A stretch of DNA of 64,000 nucleotides from Pseudomonas sp. RIT288 (GTDB taxonomy: Bacteria > Pseudomonadota > Gammaproteobacteria > Pseudomonadales > Pseudomonadaceae), in NCBI RefSeq assembly GCF_000631985.1, contig NZ_JFYN01000041.1, positions 186,001-250,000 of the forward strand, read 5' to 3'. The position numbers and the translations under genes were made by a program. The notes beneath the pieces were generated by a model. It did no database searches and was not told where the DNA came from. It saw nothing but the letters and a program-made list of their open reading frames with translations. Positions 59,028 to 64,000 of this stretch are shown here, one piece after another. The stretch's first letter is position 1. Each line of letters opens with the position of its first letter.

Positions 59028-59744
59028 TTACACCGAGGCGAGGACCAGATGCATATACCGCGTCAGAATCCCGAGCATGTCCTGTTCGGCCAAAGGCTCG
59101 GCGTCGTTGAGCAGGCCCTGATATTCCATCCGTCCGATAATCGCCGTCAACACCTTGGCATCCTGCTGCGGTTCACGCGAGCCCAGCACCTGGAACAACT
59201 GGCAGGTGCCCTGCAGCAGAATCTGCTGATGCGAGCGCACCAGATCCGCCAGACGCGGGTTGAGCAGCGCTTCCTGACGGAACGCCTGCTCGGCCATCAG
59301 GTGCTCGCGACGATTGACCAGTTGCCGGTGCACATAGTCGGCCATCAGCCGCGCGATGTCGTCCGCCAGTTGCGAGCGCGACTCGGGGCTGCCGTCGCCA
59401 CTGACGACCATCTCGCGCAGCAGGCCTTCGTTGTTGATCCACAGCTTGGCCATGTAGGCCGCGCTGCGTTCGACGTATTGGGCGAAGGTATCGGTGAGCA
59501 GGTCATCGATATCCTTGAAGTAATAAGTGGTGGCCGACAGCGGCACACCGGCCTCGGCCGCCACCGCCCGGTGGCGCACGGCGCGCACGCCGTCGCGCAC
59601 GACAATGCGCATCGCTGCGTCGAGAATGTCCTGTCGACGCTGCTCACTGCCCTGTCGGCTGGCCTTGCGGCCCTGGTACTGAACACTTTCAGCGACCGCA
59701 GTGGCGATACCCGCTGCACCTTCTTGAGCGATTGCAACCATCAC
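59028..59744 (-). CDS. TetR-family transcriptional regulator
   Basis: 238 residues (ATG at 59744; a second ATG one codon later is equally possible). An unusually long N-terminal extension (1-33) precedes the TetR helix-turn-helix (about 38-82: DILDAAMRIVVRDGVRAVRH and VPLSATTYYFKDIDDLLTDT). The C-terminal domain resembles PsrA/YbiH-type regulators. No obvious target operon adjoins it; it lies 100 bases downstream of lysS beyond a terminator. Ligand unknown. Confidence 0.85.
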   Translation of the reverse strand: MMVAIAQEGAAGIATAVAESVQYQGRKASRQGSEQRRQDILDAAMRIVVRDGVRAVRHRAVAAEAGVPLSATTYYFKDIDDLLTDTFAQYVERSAAYMAKLWINNEGLLREMVVSGDGSPESRSQLADDIARLMADYVHRQLVNRREHLMAEQAFRQEALLNPRLADLVRSHQQILLQGTCQLFQVLGSREPQQDAKVLTAIIGRMEYQGLLNDAEPLAEQDMLGILTRYMHLVLASV

Positions 59745-59806
59745 GACTGGACTTCCTCTGCTATTGCAAAATTAACCAATTGATACATTTGTACCAGACA
59801 GGCAAT

Positions 59807-59835
59807 AAAAAGCCGCCTGTTTTAGGCGGCTTTTT
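59807..59835 (-). terminator. lysS terminator
   Basis: AAAAAGCCGCCT / AGGCGGCTTTTT around a five-base loop, 12 bases after the lysS stop, with a T-tract on the minus strand. Confidence 0.92.
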
Positions 59836-59846
59836 AACTGAAACGT

Positions 59847-61349
59847 TTACGCTTGCGGTCGCATGTGCGGGAACAGGATCACATCGCGGATCGACGGCGA
59901 GTTGGTCAGCAACATCACCAGACGGTCGATGCCGATACCCTCACCGGCCGTTGGCGGCATGCCGTACTCCAGCGCACGCACGAAGTCGGCGTCATAGTGC
60001 ATGGCTTCGTCGTCGCCGGCGTCCTTGTCGGCCACCTGCGCCATGAAGCGCTCGGCCTGGTCTTCCGCGTCGTTCAACTCGGAGTAGGCGTTGGCGATTT
60101 CACGGCCGCCGATGAACAGCTCGAAACGGTCGGTGACGTTCGGGTTCTCGTCGTTACGACGGGCCAGCGGCGACACTTCGAACGGGTACTGAGTGATGAA
60201 GTGCGGCTGCTCCAGCTTGTGCTCGACCAGCTCTTCGAAAATCATCACCTGCAGCTTGCCCAGACCTTCAAAGCCCAACACCTTGGCGCCGGCCTTCTTG
60301 GCGATGGCGCGCGCCTTGTCGATGTCGTTCAGATCATCGGCCGTCAGCTCAGGGTTGTACTTGAGGATCGAGTCGAACACCGACAGACGGACAAACGGCT
60401 CGCCGAAGTGGAACACCTTGTCGCCGTACGGCACGTCGGTGCTGCCCAGCACCAGCTGCGCCAGCTCACGGAACAGTTCTTCGGTCAGGTCCATGTTGTC
60501 TTCGTAGTCGGCGTAAGCCTGGTAGAACTCCAACATGGTGAATTCAGGGTTGTGACGGGTCGAAACGCCTTCGTTACGGAAGTTGCGGTTGATCTCGAAC
60601 ACTTTCTCGAAACCGCCAACCACCAGACGCTTCAGATACAGCTCAGGCGCGATACGCAGGAACATTTCCATGTCCAGCGCGTTGTGGTGGGTTTCGAACG
60701 GCTTGGCCGCGGCGCCGCCTGGAATGGTCTGCAGCATCGGCGTTTCGACTTCGAGGAAGTCGCGCTTCATCAGGAAGCTGCGGATGTGCGCGATCACTTG
60801 CGAACGCACGCGGAAGGTCTGGCGCACGTCTTCGTTGACGATCAGGTCAACGTAACGCTGACGGTAGCGCTGTTCGGTGTCGGTCAGGCCGTGGTGCTTG
60901 TCCGGCAGCGGGCGCAGCGACTTGGTCAGCAGGCGCACGTGGGTCATTTCGACGTACAGATCGCCCTTGCCGGAGCGCGCCAGGGTGCCTTCGGCGGCAA
61001 TGATGTCGCCCATGTCCCAGGTCTTGACGGCGGCCAGGGTGTCTTCGGACAGGGTTTTACGGTTGACGTAGACCTGGATGCGACCGGTCATGTCCTGGAT
61101 CACCATGAACGAGCCACGGTTGAGCATGATGCGACCGGCAACCTTGACCGGGATTGCAGCCTCGGCCAGCTCTTCCTTGGTCTTGTCCGCGTATTTCTTC
61201 TGCAGATCTTCGCAGTAGTTTTCGCGGCGGAAGTCGTTCGGGAAGGCGTTGCCCTTGGCGCGCTCGGCAGCCAGCTTTTCCTTGCGCAGGGCGATCAGGG
61301 AGTTTTCTTCCTGTTGCAGGGCTTGCGGGTCGAGTTGTTGGTCGCTCAT
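59847..61349 (-). CDS. lysS: Lysyl-tRNA synthetase (class II)
   Basis: 500 residues. The N-terminal OB-fold anticodon-binding domain (about 65-150) includes VAGRIMLNRGSFMVIQDMTG. Class II catalytic motifs: motif 2 FEINRNFRNEGVSTRHNPEF near 265, motif 3 GIGIDRLVMLLTN near 475. It follows prfB, as in E. coli prfB-lysS, with a 112-base gap carrying a half-REP. Confidence 0.97.
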   Translation of the reverse strand: MSDQQLDPQALQQEENSLIALRKEKLAAERAKGNAFPNDFRRENYCEDLQKKYADKTKEELAEAAIPVKVAGRIMLNRGSFMVIQDMTGRIQVYVNRKTLSEDTLAAVKTWDMGDIIAAEGTLARSGKGDLYVEMTHVRLLTKSLRPLPDKHHGLTDTEQRYRQRYVDLIVNEDVRQTFRVRSQVIAHIRSFLMKRDFLEVETPMLQTIPGGAAAKPFETHHNALDMEMFLRIAPELYLKRLVVGGFEKVFEINRNFRNEGVSTRHNPEFTMLEFYQAYADYEDNMDLTEELFRELAQLVLGSTDVPYGDKVFHFGEPFVRLSVFDSILKYNPELTADDLNDIDKARAIAKKAGAKVLGFEGLGKLQVMIFEELVEHKLEQPHFITQYPFEVSPLARRNDENPNVTDRFELFIGGREIANAYSELNDAEDQAERFMAQVADKDAGDDEAMHYDADFVRALEYGMPPTAGEGIGIDRLVMLLTNSPSIRDVILFPHMRPQA

Positions 61350-61398
61350 GTCTTCAGATATTCCATCAGGTTCGTTGCCCCCGGGCCTGACGGCCCGG

Positions 61399-61429
61399 GA
61401 ATCGCCAGCAGGGCTGGCTCCTACAGGGA
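61399..61429. repeat. Single REP arm between prfB and lysS
   Basis: AATCGCCAGCAGGGCTGGCTCCTACAGGGA: one inverted arm only, without a partner, between the end of prfB and the start of lysS. Confidence 0.55.
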
Positions 61430-61461
61430 TCGCGTTGCATCAGCGATCCTGTGTGCGTCTT

Positions 61462-62557
61462 TTACAGCCCCGATTTCAGGCTGGCTTCCAGGTATTCGTC
61501 GATGTCGCCGTCGAGCACCTTGTCGCAGTCGCTGCGTTCGATGTTGGTGCGCAGGTCCTTGATCCGCGACGCGTCGAGCACGTACGAACGGATCTGGTGA
61601 CCCCAGCCGATGTCCGACTTGGTGTCTTCCAGCGCCTGGGAAGCAGCGTTGCGCTTCTGCATTTCCTGCTCGTACAACTTGGCCCGCAGCATTTTCATGG
61701 CGGTGTCCTTGTTGGCGTGCTGGGACCGTTCGTTCTGGCAACTGACCACGGTGTTGGTCGGTACGTGGGTGATACGTACGGCCGAGTCGGTGGTGTTTAC
61801 GTGCTGACCACCGGCACCGGAGGAACGATAGGTGTCGATCCGCAGGTCTGCCGGGTTGATTTCGATTTCGACCTTGTCGTCGATCTCTGGCGAGACGAAA
61901 ACGGCAGAGAACGAGGTGTGGCGACGGTTGCCGGAGTCGAACGGGCTCTTGCGCACCAGACGGTGCACGCCGATCTCGGTACGCAGCCAGCCAAAGGCGT
62001 ATTCGCCCTTGATGTGCACGGTCGCACCTTTGATACCGGCGACTTCACCGGCCGACAGCTCCATGATGGTTGCGTCGAAACCGCGTTTGTCCGCCCAGCG
62101 CAGGTACATGCGCAGCAGGATGTTGGCCCAGTCCTGAGCCTCGGTGCCGCCGGAGCCGGCCTGGATGTCCAGGTAGGCATTGTTCGGGTCCATCTCGTGG
62201 CTGAACATGCGGCGGAATTCAAGCTTGGCGAGGTTTTCCTCGAGACGGGCCAGCTCGGCGACGACATCGCCCACTGCACCTTCGTCGTTTTCCTCGACGG
62301 CCATGTCCAGCAGGTCGCGGCAATCGGCCAGACCGCCGTTCAGCTCGTCGAGGGTGTCGACGATCTGCGCCAGCGCCGAGCGCTCGCGGCCCAGTTCCTG
62401 GGCGTATTCAGGCTTGTTCCAGACACTCGGATCTTCAAGCTCGCGATTGACTTCAGTCAGACGCTCATGCTTTTGATCGTAGTCAAAGATACCCCCGAAT
62501 AGTTTCGGAGCGCTCGGACAGGTCCTTGATGGTGTTCAGGATCGGGTTGATTTCCAT
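61462..62557 (-). CDS. prfB: Peptide chain release factor 2, programmed +1 frameshift
   Basis: Terminates translation at UGA and UAA. Start ATG at 62557; the first frame reads MEINPILNTIKDLSERSETI RGYL, then meets TGA at 62485-62483. The site is GGGGGTATCTTTGAC: CTT-TGA-C with an internal Shine-Dalgarno-like GGGGG just upstream, the classical RF2 autoregulatory +1 shift. Skipping base 62485 joins 62557-62486 to 62484-61462 and gives 364 residues. SPFD codon-recognition tripeptide in RKSPFDSGNRR and the catalytic GGQ in SGAGGQHVNTTDSAVR. Not a mutation. Confidence 0.97.
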
Positions 62558-62675
62558 GACGGGCAGCACTCGTTGGCGAACTTTTGAAAGCCGGCGAGTA
62601 TAACGTAATCAAGCTGTCACGGCAGCCCGTCTGGCGGCTGTCAGGGCGAATCACTTGACATGCCGCCGATCCATT

Positions 62676-62763
62676 GTGGGAGCGAGCCTGCTCGCGAAGA
62701 CGGTGCATCAGACAACATCACTGTCGCCCGTGCGGCCGCTTTCGCGAGCAGGCTCGCTCCCAC
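62676..62763. repeat. REP doublet, GCGAGCCTGCTCGCGAA type
   Basis: GTGGGAGCGAGCCTGCTCGC and inverted GCGAGCAGGCTCGCTCCCAC. Both arms hold intact IS110 target sites (62676-62691 and 62748-62763). Lies between the 3' end of wspR and the 5' end of prfB. Confidence 0.93.
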
Positions 62764-62779
62764 AGTGGGCTTGCGTGGG

Positions 62780-63781
62780 TTATTCGATGCCGACTTGGTT
62801 GCGGCCGTTGTTCTTCGCCAGGTACAGCCCGCGATCCGCCGCCGAAATCAGCAGCCGGCAATCGCTGCCCGACTGCGGCACCATGGTCGCCAGGCCGATG
62901 CTGATGGTCAGGCTCGCCCCGTCGCCCGGGGTGTTGTGTGGAATCTTCAGCGCCGCCACGGTCTGGCGCAGTTTCTCCGCCACCAGTCGTGCGCCGCCCG
63001 GCGAGGTGTTCGGCAGCACCAGTGCGAACTCTTCACCGCCATAACGCGCCGGCAGGTCCGACGGTCGCGCGCTGGCGTCGCGGATCGCCGTGGCGACCTT
63101 GCGCAGCGCCTCGTCGCCTTCGACGTGCCCAAAGCTGTCGTTGTAGGACTTGAAGTAATCGACGTCGATCATCAGCAACGACAACTGGCTCTGGTCGCGC
63201 AGCGAGCGGCGCCATTCCAGCTCCAGGTACTCGTCGAAGTGCCGACGGTTGGACAGTCCGGTCAGGCCGTCGGAGTTCATCAGCCGTTGCAGCACCAGGT
63301 TGGTATCGAGCAACTGCTGCTGACTGACGCGCAACGCACGGTACGCCGCATCCCGCTGCAGCAGGGTCATGTAGGAGCGCGAGTGGTAACGGATGCGCGC
63401 CACCAGCTCGATGGTGTCCGGCAGTTTCACCAGATAATCGTTGGCCCCGGCGGAAAACGCCGCGCTCTTGATCAGCGGGTCTTCCTTGGTCGACAGCACG
63501 ATGATCGGAATGTCCTTGGTCGCCGGATGATTGCGGTATTCGCGCACCAGGCTCAGGCCGTCGAGGCCGGGCATCACCAGGTCCTGCAGAATCACCGTCG
63601 GCTTGATCCGTACCGCCTGGGCGATGGCCTGGTGCGGGTCGGAGCAGAAGTGGAAGTCGATGTTCTCTTCATTCGACAGCCCACGGCGCACGGCTTCGCC
63701 GATCATCGCCTGATCGTCCACCAACAACACCATGGCGGCGTTTTCGTCGGTTTTAATGTCGTCGATCTGTAAATCATTCAT
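62780..63781 (-). CDS. wspR: Diguanylate cyclase response regulator WspR
   Basis: Output of the Wsp surface-sensing pathway: when phosphorylated it makes cyclic-di-GMP, driving biofilm formation. 333 residues. Receiver domain (about 16-135) with phospho-acceptor Asp67 in VILQDLVMPG. A coiled linker (about 140-168) is followed by the GGDEF domain with RYGGEEFALVLP at 246-257 (catalytic GGEEF) and an intact inhibitory I-site RPSD at 239-242. It follows wspF; CAGGTGACCGCCC serves as the ribosome-binding site. Confidence 0.95.
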   Translation of the reverse strand: MNDLQIDDIKTDENAAMVLLVDDQAMIGEAVRRGLSNEENIDFHFCSDPHQAIAQAVRIKPTVILQDLVMPGLDGLSLVREYRNHPATKDIPIIVLSTKEDPLIKSAAFSAGANDYLVKLPDTIELVARIRYHSRSYMTLLQRDAAYRALRVSQQQLLDTNLVLQRLMNSDGLTGLSNRRHFDEYLELEWRRSLRDQSQLSLLMIDVDYFKSYNDSFGHVEGDEALRKVATAIRDASARPSDLPARYGGEEFALVLPNTSPGGARLVAEKLRQTVAALKIPHNTPGDGASLTISIGLATMVPQSGSDCRLLISAADRGLYLAKNNGRNQVGIE

Positions 63782-63829
63782 GGGCGGTCACCTGAGTACT
63801 GCGGGGGCCAGGATTGCGGAATAGCCTGT

Positions 63830-64000
63830 TCATTTGGGGAATACCTCCAGCAATCGTGGCGCTATCTTTTCCAGTGGACGGATTTCGACGGCCGCATCAA
63901 TGGCCGCTGCTGCCTTGGGCATGCCGTACACCGCACTGCTTTGCTGGTCCTGCGCGATGGTCAGATAACCCTGCTGGCGCATGAGCTTAAGCCCTTGGGC
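63830..64000 (-). CDS. wspF: WspF methylesterase, C-terminal end (5' part outside window)
   Basis: CheB-like protein-glutamate methylesterase that damps Wsp signalling. Only the last 56 codons and the stop are in the window, reading GYLTIAQDQQSSAVYGMPKA and ending LEVFPK. The CheB C-terminal signature QDQ(Q/S)S..VYGMPKAA is clear. wspR starts 48 bases after its stop. Loss of WspF is the classic route to wrinkly variants, but nothing abnormal is seen in this part. Confidence 0.93.
   Translation of the reverse strand, partial: AQGLKLMRQQGYLTIAQDQQSSAVYGMPKAAAAIDAAVEIRPLEKIAPRLLEVFPK

Noticed and set aside
61462..62304. Truncated RF2 starting at the internal Met (62304)
   Set aside because: It would lack the N-terminal domain. 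The frameshift site upstream restores the full-length protein.
1..64000. tRNA, rRNA or a known riboswitch
   Set aside because: I looked for cloverleaf and conserved riboswitch cores in the larger gaps and saw none convincing.

Overview
The window looks like a chromosomal segment of a fluorescent Pseudomonas (P. fluorescens/koreensis-like). It is GC-rich and its proteins resemble Pseudomonas orthologues throughout. Gene order follows, in blocks, the P. aeruginosa stretch fabZ-lpxD-skp-bamA ... adk-ppc ... lysS-prfB-wspR-wspF. It is crowded with Pseudomonas-type REP palindromes. No rRNA, tRNA or CRISPR array was seen.

Layout. 1-12,000 (minus strand): envelope and translation genes fabZ (partial), lpxD, skp, bamA, rseP, dxr, cdsA, uppS, frr, pyrH, tsf, rpsB. 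12,300-17,300 (plus): map, glnD, dapC. 17,400-20,140: three tandem metzincin-type metalloprotease paralogues in lower-GC DNA; copies 2 and 3 are each preceded by a decayed copy of the 3' end of dapC. 20,150-26,200: a CPA1 antiporter, an ArsC/Spx-like protein, dapD and the sulfur-transfer set csdA-csdE plus convergent tcdA. 26,500-34,800: ndvB (GH17-GT2 glucan synthase), dapE, rlmA, a small acidic protein, a cold-shock protein and plsB. 34,900-36,800: YscW-like proteins and a DUF4197 protein. 36,800-38,330 has no intact gene; it holds a truncated gene remnant, about four tandem 220-bp units each carrying a REP doublet, and a dispersed-type intergenic element. 38,330-43,250: an RND pump with TetR regulator, matching mexJK/mexL in content and position. 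43,320-44,500: an IS110-family element inserted inside a REP. 44,530-50,400: rsmJ, several conserved small genes, tsaB and adk. 50,690-64,000: ppc, DUF4398/OmpA lipoproteins (lptF-like), a lipoprotein hydrolase, a DUF1704 protein, TetR, lysS, prfB with its programmed +1 frameshift, wspR and the 3' end of wspF.

Functional links: dapC, dapD and dapE supply three lysine/peptidoglycan-precursor steps; lpxD, fabZ, skp, bamA, rseP, cdsA, plsB and uppS cover outer-membrane, phospholipid and wall-lipid building; rpsB, tsf, frr, map, prfB, lysS, rlmA, rsmJ and tsaB serve translation.

The most striking observation is the IS110 element. Its non-coding left end can be folded by eye into a two-loop bridge RNA. 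The first loop carries guide-like sequences matching both halves of the interrupted REP. The second carries sequences matching the element's own two ends. A CT core lies at both junctions. At least five further intact copies of the same REP target lie elsewhere in the window.
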